DNA of 8,081 nucleotides. It comes from Paracoccaceae bacterium (GTDB lineage: Bacteria > Pseudomonadota > Alphaproteobacteria > Rhodobacterales > Rhodobacteraceae). Where the stretch lies: the NCBI GenBank assembly GCA_007120685.1, contig SKNG01000171.1, positions 1-8,081 on the forward strand, written 5' to 3'. This document shows, piece after piece, positions 1 through 6,882 of this stretch (within the stretch, counting starts at the first letter, position 1; every line of letters begins with the position of its first letter). Below the pieces are notes generated by a model, which made no database searches, had not been told where the DNA came from, and saw only the letters and a list, made by a program, of their open reading frames with translations. A program made the translations under genes and the position numbers.

Positions 1-2
1 AG

Positions 3-200
3 GCCGCGCCCCCCTCCCCGGCCCCCACGACAACCGACAATGTCATCTGGCTGGCCTGCGCCGAGAAGGAGTTGAAGAACATCCCCTTCTTCGTGCGCGG
101 CAAGGCCAGGCGCAATACCGAGGCTTTCGCCAGCCAGCAGGGCCTCAGCGAAATCAGCGTCGACACGCTCTACGAGGCCAAGGCGCATTATGCTCGATAG
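3..200 (+). CDS. bchB: Light-independent protochlorophyllide reductase subunit B, C-terminal end (partial)
   Basis: The last 65 codons of an open frame enter from the left edge and stop at TAG 198-200. The visible protein contains IPFFVRGKARRNTE and ends TLYEAKAHYAR, which I recognise as the conserved C-terminal domain of BchB/ChlB (the PCP-reductase 'helix' domain). BchB pairs with BchN as the NifDK-like catalytic part of dark-operative protochlorophyllide reductase, which reduces the C17=C18 bond of protochlorophyllide in the cytoplasm using electrons from BchL. The first visible residues (rich in Ala, Pro and Thr) look like the variable linker before this domain. The 5' part of the gene lies outside the window, so its start and catalytic residues cannot be judged. 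It overlaps the start of bchH by 11 nt in another frame, which suggests coupled translation. Confidence 0.95.
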   Translation, partial: AAPPSPAPTTTDNVIWLACAEKELKNIPFFVRGKARRNTEAFASQQGLSEISVDTLYEAKAHYAR

Positions 201-3200
201 GGCCCCCATAACCCCGGCCGTGCGCCCCTACCGCTTCGTCGTGGTCACGCTCGATGCCCATGCCGCCGGCCCCGCCGCGCGCGTCCTGCCGCGCCTCGCG
301 GCCGATTTCCCGGGGCTGGAGGTTTCCATCCATGCTGCCGCCGAATGGGCCGGCAACCCCGCCGCCCTGGCCGAGGCGCGCCAGGACATCGAACGCGCCG
401 ATATCGTCGTCGCCAACCTGCTGTTCATCGAGGAACACATCACCGCCGTCCTGCCGCAGCTGACCGAGGCGCGGGCGCGGGCCGATGCCTTCATCGGCGT
501 CATCGCCGATCCGCAGATCGTGAAACTCACCCGGATGGGCGATCTGGACATGGCCGCGCCGCCCTCGGCGCTGGGCAAGCTGATGAAGAAGCTGCGCGGC
601 TCCAAGGACGGCAAGCCGGCGTCCGGCGAGCGTCAGATGGCCCTGCTGCGCCGCTTGCCGAAAATCCTGAAGTTCATCCCCGGCAAGGCCCAGGACCTGC
701 GCGCCTGGTTCCTGTCGATGCAATACTGGCTGGGCGGCTCCGACGACAATATCGAGGCGATGATCCGCTTCCTGGTGGCCCGCTACGCCCGCCGCCCGGA
801 ATGGCGCCAGGTCCAGGCCGCCGCGCCCGTCGATTACCCCGATGTCGGCCTCTACCACCCCGACGCCGCCGACCCGCAGCACGGCCGCATTACCACCGAT
901 ATCAGCCGCCTGCCCCGCCCCGCCAACCCTCGCGGCACCGTGGGCCTGTTGATGATGCGCTCCTATGTCCTCGCCTCGGACACCGCGCATTACGACGCCG
1001 TGATCCGCGCGCTGGAGGCGCAGGGCCTGGCCGTCATCCCCGCCTTTGCCAGCGGGCTCGATGGCCGCCCGGCGATCGAGGCTTATCATCAGGGCCAGAT
1101 CGACGCGCTGATCTCGCTGACCGGCTTCAGCCTGGTCGGTGGCCCCGCCTATAACGACAGCCCGGCGGCGGTGGACACGCTGACCCGGCTGGACGTGCCC
1201 TATCTGGCCGCGCATCCGCTGGAATTCCAGACGCTGGGCCAGTGGGCAGATACCGCCGGCGGCCTCGGCCCGGTGGAAACCACCATGCTGATCGCGCTGC
1301 CGGAAATCGACGGCGCCACCTGCCCCACTGTCTATGGCGGGCGCCACGGGATCGACGGTTGCGCGGGCTGCCCCACCGGCTGCCACGCGGCGGACACGCA
1401 GAACGCCAAGGCCATGGCCCCCTGCCCAGAACGCATCGCCAATCTGGCCGACAAGGCCGCGCGCATTGTCGCCCTGCGCCGCCGGCAGGTTGCCGAGCGC
1501 AAGATCGCCGTGGTGCTGTACGGCTTCCCGCCCAATGCCGGCGCCGTGGGCACCGCCGCCTATCTGTCGGTGTTCGAGAGCCTGTTCAACACCCTGCACG
1601 CCATGGCCGCGCGCGGCTACGCACTCACCCCGCCCGAAAGCGTGGACGCGCTGCGCGCGGCCGTGCTGCAGGGCAACGCCGCCCGTTACGGCATGCCCGC
1701 CAATGTCGCCGCCCACATGCCCGCCGACCGGATGGTGCAGGACAATCCCTGGCTGTCAGAGGTCGAAGCCGTCTGGGGCCCCGCCCCGGGGCGCGAGCAA
1801 TCGGACGGGCGCGGCGTCTTCGTGCTGGGGGCGCAGTTCGGCAATGTCTTCGTCGGCATCCAGCCCACGTTCGGCTACGAGGGCGACCCGATGCGGCTCT
1901 TGTTCGAGAAAGGCTTCGCACCGACCCATGCCTTCACCACCTTCTACCGCTGGCTGCGCGAGGATTTCGCCGCCGATGCGGTGCTGCATTTCGGCATGCA
2001 TGGCGCGCTGGAATTCATGCCGGGCAAACAGGCCGGCGTCGGCCGCACCTGCTGGCCCGACCGGCTGATCGGCAACCTGCCCAATATCTACCTCTATGCC
2101 GCCAACAACCCCTCCGAGGCGACGCTGGCCAAGCGGCGCTCGGGCGCCGTGACCGTCACCCATCTGACCCCGCCCCTGGCGCAGGCGGGCCTTTACAAGG
2201 GGCTGGCCGAACTGAAGGACAGCCTGACCCGCTGGCGCGGGATGGCGCCCGAGGCACCCGAGCGCGGCGAGCTGGAAACCCTGATCGCCGAGCAGGCGGC
2301 GGCGGTCGATCTGAAGGGCGCGCCGGGCGATCTGTGGCTGAAACTGCTGGAGACCGAGGACGCGCTGATCCCGGACGGGCTGCATGTGCTGGGCAAGCCC
2401 ATGGACGCCGAGACCCGCGCCGCGATGACCGCACCGATGCTGGCCGACCCGGAAGCCCGCGCAAGGGCCGAGGAATGGCTTTCGCAGGATCACGAGATCC
2501 CGGGCGTGCTGCGAGCGCTCGATGCCCGCTTCATCCCGCCCGTGCCCGGCGGCGACCTGATCCGCGCGCCGGAAATCCTGCCCACGGGCCGCAACATCCA
2601 TGCCTTCGATCCCTTCCGCATGCCCACCGAATTCGCCCTGCGCGACGGGGCGGCACAGGCGAAACGGCTGCTGGAGGCGCATGACGGGCTGCCGCGCACG
2701 GTGGCGATGGTGCTCTGGGGGTCGGACAACATCAAATCCGACGGCGGGCCGATCGCCCAGGCGCTGGCCCTGATGGGCGCGAAGCCGCGGTTTGACAACT
2801 ATGGCCGGCTGTCCGGCGCCGATCTGATCCCGCTGGCCGAGCTTGGCCGGCCGCGCATCGATGTGGTGATGACGCTCTCGGGCATTTTCCGCGACCTCTT
2901 GCCCTTGCAGACCCGCATGCTGGCCGAGGCCGCCTGGAAAGCCGCCACGGCCGAAGAGCCCGAGGCGCAGAACTTCATCCGCGCCAATGCCATGGCCTTT
3001 GCCGCCGAGATGTGCTGCGACATGGAGACGGCGGCGCTGCGGGTATTTTCCAACGCCGAGGGTGCCTACGGGTCGAACGTCAACATGCTGGTCGATGGCT
3101 CTGCCTTTGGCGAGGAGGACGAGCTGGCCGACGCCTATGAGGCGCGCAAAAGCTATGCCTATGGCCGCAACGGCAAGCCCATCAAGCAGGGCGCGCTGTT

Positions 3201-3762
3201 GCAGAAGACGCTGGCAACGGTCGATCTGGCCTATCAGAACCTCGAATCGGTCGAACTGGGGGTCACCACGGTTGACCATTATTTCGACACGCTGGGCGGC
3301 ATCGCCCGCGCCGTGCGCCGTGCGCGCGGGGGGACAGAGGCGCCGGTCTATATCGGCGACCAGACCCGGGGCGCGGGCAAGGTGCGCAGCTTGCGCGAAC
3401 AGATCGCGCTGGAGACCCGCTCGCGCAGCCTGAACCCGCGCTTCTTCGAGGGGCTGTTGAAGCATGGCGCCGAGGGCGTGCGGCAGATCGAGGCGCAGGT
3501 GACCAACACCATGGGCTGGTCGGCGACCACCGGCACCGTGGACCCTTGGGTCTATCAGCGCCTGTCGGAAACCTTCGTGCTGGATGACGCGATGCGCCGG
3601 CGTCTGGCCGACCTGAACCCGCAGGCGAGCGCCCGGATGGCGGGCCGCCTGCTGGAGGCATCGGACCGCGACTACTGGGCGCCCGATGCCGAGACGCTGG
3701 CCGCCCTGCAGGCAGCAGCGGACGAGATCGAGGACCGGGTAGAGGGGATTGCGGCGCAATGA
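190..3762 (+). CDS. bchH: Magnesium chelatase subunit H (porphyrin-binding, catalytic subunit)
   Basis: This 1190-residue protein has the length expected of proteobacterial BchH. It binds protoporphyrin IX and, driven by the AAA+ BchI-BchD complex, inserts Mg2+, the committed step of bacteriochlorophyll synthesis. The N-terminal ~160 residues look like the DUF3479 domain, and the rest is the CobN/Mg-chelatase domain. HFGMHGALEFMPGKQAGVG (residues 600-618) is the family signature; Glu608 probably corresponds to the conserved active-site Glu of ChlH (inference). NPSEATLAKRRSGAVTVTHL follows. A Cys cluster C391-X2-C394-X3-C398-X13-C412 resembles the motif reported, as I recall, for an oxygen-sensitive Fe-S cluster in R. 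capsulatus BchH. ATG 190 is chosen because YRFVVVTLDAHAAGPA follows about 15 residues later, as in homologues. AAGG at 180-183 lies 6 nt upstream, inside bchB. BchH is also known to hand Mg-protoporphyrin to BchM, which is encoded two genes downstream. Confidence 0.98.
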   Translation: MLDRAPITPAVRPYRFVVVTLDAHAAGPAARVLPRLAADFPGLEVSIHAAAEWAGNPAALAEARQDIERADIVVANLLFIEEHITAVLPQLTEARARADAFIGVIADPQIVKLTRMGDLDMAAPPSALGKLMKKLRGSKDGKPASGERQMALLRRLPKILKFIPGKAQDLRAWFLSMQYWLGGSDDNIEAMIRFLVARYARRPEWRQVQAAAPVDYPDVGLYHPDAADPQHGRITTDISRLPRPANPRGTVGLLMMRSYVLASDTAHYDAVIRALEAQGLAVIPAFASGLDGRPAIEAYHQGQIDALISLTGFSLVGGPAYNDSPAAVDTLTRLDVPYLAAHPLEFQTLGQWADTAGGLGPVETTMLIALPEIDGATCPTVYGGRHGIDGCAGCPTGCHAADTQNAKAMAPCPERIANLADKAARIVALRRRQVAERKIAVVLYGFPPNAGAVGTAAYLSVFESLFNTLHAMAARGYALTPPESVDALRAAVLQGNAARYGMPANVAAHMPADRMVQDNPWLSEVEAVWGPAPGREQSDGRGVFVLGAQFGNVFVGIQPTFGYEGDPMRLLFEKGFAPTHAFTTFYRWLREDFAADAVLHFGMHGALEFMPGKQAGVGRTCWPDRLIGNLPNIYLYAANNPSEATLAKRRSGAVTVTHLTPPLAQAGLYKGLAELKDSLTRWRGMAPEAPERGELETLIAEQAAAVDLKGAPGDLWLKLLETEDALIPDGLHVLGKPMDAETRAAMTAPMLADPEARARAEEWLSQDHEIPGVLRALDARFIPPVPGGDLIRAPEILPTGRNIHAFDPFRMPTEFALRDGAAQAKRLLEAHDGLPRTVAMVLWGSDNIKSDGGPIAQALALMGAKPRFDNYGRLSGADLIPLAELGRPRIDVVMTLSGIFRDLLPLQTRMLAEAAWKAATAEEPEAQNFIRANAMAFAAEMCCDMETAALRVFSNAEGAYGSNVNMLVDGSAFGEEDELADAYEARKSYAYGRNGKPIKQGALLQKTLATVDLAYQNLESVELGVTTVDHYFDTLGGIARAVRRARGGTEAPVYIGDQTRGAGKVRSLREQIALETRSRSLNPRFFEGLLKHGAEGVRQIEAQVTNTMGWSATTGTVDPWVYQRLSETFVLDDAMRRRLADLNPQASARMAGRLLEASDRDYWAPDAETLAALQAAADEIEDRVEGIAAQ

Positions 3763-3785
3763 CCGTGCCTTTGCTCATTCAAGCC

Positions 3786-3846
3786 GGCGGAGCCGGGGGG
3801 CCAGCCCCCCGGACCCCCCGGCGTATTTCTGGCAAGATGAAAGGGG
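3786..3846 (+). repeat. Rhodobacterales-type G/C-rich intergenic element with alternative hairpins
   Basis: The only real gap between the genes holds a G6-C6-C6 array. The left arm GCCGGGGGG (3792-3800) can pair in two exclusive ways. CCGGGGGG (3793-3800) pairs perfectly with CCCCCCGG (3805-3812), giving 8 bp and a 4-nt loop. Alternatively the full GCCGGGGGG pairs with CCCCCCGGC (3814-3822), giving 9 bp and a 13-nt loop. A less GC-rich tail follows, GTATTT (3823-3828) and CAAGATGAA (3833-3841). From memory, intergenic elements with a C-run, then GTATTT, then AAGATGAA recur in many Rhodobacteraceae genomes; only one copy is in this window, so repetition cannot be shown here. There is no U-tract directly after either stem, so it is not a classic intrinsic terminator. 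It could attenuate read-through or stabilise mRNA ends between bchH and bchL. Confidence 0.6.
3839..3846 (+). promoter_or_regulatory. Ribosome binding site of bchL, overlapping the intergenic element's tail
   Basis: GAAAGGGG lies 7 nt before ATG 3854 and is the only good Shine-Dalgarno match in the gap. It decides the bchL start against longer in-frame readings that begin at TTG 3749. Its first bases belong to the AAGATGAA tail of the hairpin element, so the element appears to donate part of the binding site. Confidence 0.75.
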
Positions 3847-3853
3847 CACGCCC

Positions 3854-4750
3854 ATGAGCCCGAGAGATGACATTCCCAGCCTGCGCGGACAGGATGGCGA
3901 GGGGTCGGTGCAGGTGCACATGGATCCCAGCCAGAAAATCGAGGGCGCCAAGGTGTTCTCGGTCTACGGCAAGGGGGGGATCGGCAAGTCGACGACCAGT
4001 TCCAACCTGTCGGCGGCCTTTGCCCAGATGGGCAAGCGGGTGCTGCAGATCGGCTGCGACCCGAAGCATGACAGCACCTTCACCCTGACCGGGCGGCTGC
4101 AGCCGACGGTGATCGACATCCTGAAGGAGGTGGATTTCCACCCCGAGGAGCTGCGCCCCGAGGATTACGTGACCGAAGGCTGGGGCGGCGTGATGTGCGT
4201 CGAGGCGGGCGGGCCGCCCGCGGGCACCGGCTGCGGCGGCTATGTGGTGGGGCAGACGGTGAAGCTGCTGAAACAGCACCATCTGCTGGAAGAGACCGAT
4301 GTGGTGATCTTCGATGTGCTGGGCGATGTGGTCTGCGGCGGGTTTGCAGCGCCCCTGCAGCATGCCGACCGCGCGGTGATCGTCACCGCCAATGATTTCG
4401 ATTCGATCTATGCGATGAACCGGATCATCGCCGCCGTGCAGGCCAAGTCGGCGAATTACAAGGTGCGGCTGGCCGGCTGCATTGCCAACCGCTCCCGCGA
4501 GACGGACGAGGTGGACCGATTCTGCGAGAAGGTGGGCTTCAACCGCATCGGCCACATGCCGGATGTGGATGCGATCCGCCGGAGCCGCCTGAAGAAGAAG
4601 ACGCTCTTCGAGATGGACGCGGATGAGGACATCCTGGCCTGCCGCGCCGAATACCTGCGTCTGGCCGAGACGCTGTGGCGCGGCACCGATCCGCTGGCGC
4701 CGCAGCCGCTGCCGGACCGCGATATCTTCGAGCTGCTGGGATTCGATTGA
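3854..4750 (+). CDS. bchL: Light-independent protochlorophyllide reductase ATP-binding Fe-S protein
   Basis: This 298-residue protein closely matches Rhodobacter BchL (about 297 aa). It is the NifH-like homodimeric reductase of dark-operative protochlorophyllide reductase, passing electrons to BchN-BchB with ATP hydrolysis. The P-loop GKGGIGKST spans residues 39-47. Cys127 (in GTGCGG) and Cys161 (in DVVCGG) correspond to the NifH-type ligands, so each subunit gives two Cys to the bridging [4Fe-4S] cluster. RLKKKTLFEM and the C-terminus PDRDIFELLGFD are typical. ATG 3854 gives MSPRDD, like the MSPKD start of R. sphaeroides BchL as I remember it, and it has a good ribosome binding site. The N-terminal ~30 residues are polar and probably flexible; in R. 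sphaeroides such a segment has been reported to cover the cluster. It is separated from bchH by the hairpin element, and its stop shares one base with the bchM start. Confidence 0.98.
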   Translation: MSPRDDIPSLRGQDGEGSVQVHMDPSQKIEGAKVFSVYGKGGIGKSTTSSNLSAAFAQMGKRVLQIGCDPKHDSTFTLTGRLQPTVIDILKEVDFHPEELRPEDYVTEGWGGVMCVEAGGPPAGTGCGGYVVGQTVKLLKQHHLLEETDVVIFDVLGDVVCGGFAAPLQHADRAVIVTANDFDSIYAMNRIIAAVQAKSANYKVRLAGCIANRSRETDEVDRFCEKVGFNRIGHMPDVDAIRRSRLKKKTLFEMDADEDILACRAEYLRLAETLWRGTDPLAPQPLPDRDIFELLGFD

Positions 4751-5421
4751 TGCGCGAACTGGCCTCTCCCAGCTATGCGGGCACCCGGGACCGGGTGGCG
4801 GGCTATTTCGATGGCACCGCGACGCGGGTCTGGGAGCGTCTGACCTCTGACGCGCCGGTCAGCCGCATCCGCCAGACCGTCCGCGAGGGGCGCGACGCGA
4901 TGCGCGCGCAGATGCTGGCGCAGCTGCCCGTTGACCTGAGTGGCGCGCGGGTGCTGGATGCGGGCTGCGGCACCGGGGCGATGGCCACTGAGCTGGCCGC
5001 GCGGGGGGCCGAGGTGGTGGCGGTGGATATCTCGCCGAAACTGGTCGATATCGCCCGCGTCCGGCTGCCCGAAGGCATGCCGGGACGGGTGGACTTCCGC
5101 GCCGGCGACATGCTGGACGCGGGCCTGGGCCGGTTCGACGCCGTGATGGCGATGGACAGCCTGATCTATTACACCCGCCCCGATCTGGAAGCCGCGCTGC
5201 AGAGCCTGAGCGCCCGCGCAGGCCGGATCGTCTTTACCGTCGCCCCGCGCACACCGCTGCTGATGGCGATGTGGCAGGCCGGGCGGCTGTTCCCGCGCGC
5301 CGACCGTTCGCCGGTGATGATCCCGCATGACTGGCGCCGCCTGCAGGTGGCCGGGCTGGGCCGTGTGGGGCGGATTTCGCGCGGTTTCTACATCTCTGAG
5401 TGTCTGGAGGTGCAGCCATGA
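4750..5421 (+). CDS. bchM: Magnesium-protoporphyrin IX O-methyltransferase
   Basis: This 223-residue protein has the length of Rhodobacter BchM. It transfers a methyl group from S-adenosylmethionine to the C13 propionate of Mg-protoporphyrin IX, the step after Mg chelation. The Rossmann methyltransferase core shows motif I, VLDAGCGTGA (residues 68-77), and an acidic residue at the end of strand 2, Asp93 in VVAVDIS, expected to bind the SAM ribose. AMDSLIYYTRPDLEAAL and the C-terminal RISRGFYISECLEV are typical of BchM. ATG 4750 overlaps the bchL stop in the arrangement TGATG. The upstream sequence offers only a weak GGGA at 4738-4741, so translation probably depends on ribosomes finishing bchL. 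No membrane segment is evident. An in-frame reading starting farther upstream would run inside bchL and is unlikely. Confidence 0.96.
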   Translation: MRELASPSYAGTRDRVAGYFDGTATRVWERLTSDAPVSRIRQTVREGRDAMRAQMLAQLPVDLSGARVLDAGCGTGAMATELAARGAEVVAVDISPKLVDIARVRLPEGMPGRVDFRAGDMLDAGLGRFDAVMAMDSLIYYTRPDLEAALQSLSARAGRIVFTVAPRTPLLMAMWQAGRLFPRADRSPVMIPHDWRRLQVAGLGRVGRISRGFYISECLEVQP

Positions 5422-6863
5422 TCATCCCCAAGGCCATGTTCGCCCAGCTGGGCACGCGCTGGCTGCCCTTTGCCGATGCAGCATCCGAGGGGCTGCCGCT
5501 GAGCCAGATTCTGCGGCTGAGCCTTTTCCAGATCTCGGTCGGCATGGCGACGGTGCTGCTGCTGGGCACACTGAACCGGGTGATGATCGTCGAATTGTCG
5601 GTCGCGGCCTCGGTGGTGGCCTTCATGATTGCGCTGCCGGTGCTGGTGGCGCCGTTCCGGGCGCTGCTGGGCTTCCGGTCGGACACGCATCGTTCCGCCA
5701 TCGGCTGGAAGCGCATTCCCTATCTGTGGTTCGGCAGCCTGTGGCAGTTCGGCGGGCTGGCGATCATGCCCTTCGCACTGATCGTGCTCTCCGGCGACAA
5801 TGTCTATGACGTGCCCTTCGCGGGCGAGGTGCTGGCGGCGCTGGCCTTCCTGATGACCGGCCTTGGCCTGCACATGACCCAGACCGCCGGCATCGCGCTG
5901 GCGGCCGACCGCGCCGATGACGAAACGCGGCCGCGGGTGGTGGCGCTGCTTTATGTCACCTTCCTGGTCGGCATGGGGATTTCCGCGCTGATCGTCGGCT
6001 GGCTGCTGCGCGATTTCAGCGAATTGCAACTGATCCGCGTGGTGCAAGGCTGCGCCGTGGTCACCATCACGCTGAACCTGATCGCGCTGTGGAAGCAGGA
6101 AAAGGTGCGCCCGATGACGCGGGAAGAGCGTGAGGCGCCGCGCCCGGCCTTCCGCGATGCCTGGGCCGATTACATCAAGGGCGGGCAGGCCGGACGGCTG
6201 CTGGCGGTGGTGTTCCTGGGCGGGCTGGCCTTCAACATGCAGGACGTGCTGCTGGAACCCTATGGCGGCGAAATCCTGGGCCTGTCGGTTTCGGCCACCA
6301 CCATGCTGACGGCGGCCTGGGCCTCGGGGGCGCTGCTGGGCTTCTGGTTCGCCGCGCGCTGGATGGCGCGGGGCCATGACCACGCCAGGCTGTGCGCACG
6401 CGGCCTCCTGATCGGCGTCGTGGCCTTTTCGGCGGTGATTTTCGCCGCGCCCATGGGCTCGACCGTGCTGTTCTTCGCCGGCGCCTTCGGCATCGGTCTG
6501 GGCGCCGGGCTGTTCGCGGTCTCGACCCTGATCATGGCGATGGAGATGCCGCGCCGGGGCATTGTCGGCGGCGGGCTGGCGCTGGGCGCCTGGGGTGCTG
6601 CGCAGGCCACTGCCGCCGGGCTCGCCGTCGCGCTGGGCGGCGGCATCCGCGATGCCGTGCAGGGCGCGGCCAATGCCGGCTGGCTGGGCGAGGGGCTGAT
6701 GACCCCGGATATCGGCTATTCCGTCGTCTACCATATCGAGATCGGCCTGCTGTTTGTCACCCTCGCCCTGCTGGGCCCGCTGGTCAGCGCGCGACCGGTC
6801 ACCCCGAAACCGCAACAGAACACCAAACCGCAACGGATCGGCCTTGCCGATTTCCCGACCTGA
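5418..6863 (+). CDS. lhaA: LhaA: PucC-family (BCD/MFS-like) light-harvesting complex I assembly protein
   Basis: This 481-residue, very hydrophobic polytopic protein probably has 12 membrane helices, for example at about residues 33-52, 60-82 and 104-125. It belongs to the PucC/LhaA family, an offshoot of the major facilitator fold. Family marks are GFRSDTHRSAIGWKRIPYLW (from residue 85) and QDVLLEPYGG (275-284). In R. capsulatus the gene in this position, between bchM and puhA (orf F1696/lhaA), is needed for LH1 assembly, possibly by delivering bacteriochlorophyll to LH1 polypeptides. Paralogues PucC and BchG-linked orf428-type proteins share these motifs, so the name rests partly on position. 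ATG 5418 overlaps the bchM stop (ATGA), and a strong GGAGG (5406-5410) lies 7 nt upstream inside the last bchM codons. The tail after the last helix (about residues 460-481) is polar. In relatives the promoter for puhA lies inside this gene. Confidence 0.92.
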   Translation: MIIPKAMFAQLGTRWLPFADAASEGLPLSQILRLSLFQISVGMATVLLLGTLNRVMIVELSVAASVVAFMIALPVLVAPFRALLGFRSDTHRSAIGWKRIPYLWFGSLWQFGGLAIMPFALIVLSGDNVYDVPFAGEVLAALAFLMTGLGLHMTQTAGIALAADRADDETRPRVVALLYVTFLVGMGISALIVGWLLRDFSELQLIRVVQGCAVVTITLNLIALWKQEKVRPMTREEREAPRPAFRDAWADYIKGGQAGRLLAVVFLGGLAFNMQDVLLEPYGGEILGLSVSATTMLTAAWASGALLGFWFAARWMARGHDHARLCARGLLIGVVAFSAVIFAAPMGSTVLFFAGAFGIGLGAGLFAVSTLIMAMEMPRRGIVGGGLALGAWGAAQATAAGLAVALGGGIRDAVQGAANAGWLGEGLMTPDIGYSVVYHIEIGLLFVTLALLGPLVSARPVTPKPQQNTKPQRIGLADFPT

Positions 6864-6882
6864 TCTCACGGAGGACTGAACA

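Noticed and set aside
154..1716. Long antisense open frame of about 520 codons opposite bchH.
   Set aside because: It lies wholly opposite a well-recognised gene and its translation is rich in Gly, Arg, His and Ala with no recognisable domain. This is the usual result of GC-rich third positions in the real frame.
1756..3759. Antisense open frame of about 667 codons opposite the rest of bchH.
   Set aside because: Same cause: low-complexity composition, no family resemblance, and the sense strand encodes an intact BchH.
3792..3822. Intrinsic terminator ending a bchH transcript.
   Set aside because: The stems are strong, but neither is followed by a U-run, and downstream bchL has no evident promoter in the gap. 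Full termination here would leave bchL-puhA without a visible source of transcription.
3749..3853. N-terminal extension of BchL from TTG 3749 (35 extra residues).
   Set aside because: It would translate the hairpin element and overlap the bchH end. It lacks similarity to BchL N-termini, and ATG 3854 has both the ribosome binding site and the family-typical MSPRDD start.
4675..4749. N-terminal extension of BchM by 25 residues, starting within bchL.
   Set aside because: The extra residues are low-complexity (Ala/Gly/Arg-rich) and come from the bchL frame region. ATG 4750 gives the usual family length and a typical stop-start overlap.
5388..6869. Antisense open frame of about 493 codons opposite lhaA.
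   Set aside because: Very rich in Gln, His, Arg and Gly, as expected from the complement of Leu/Ala/Val-rich membrane-protein codons; no domain seen.
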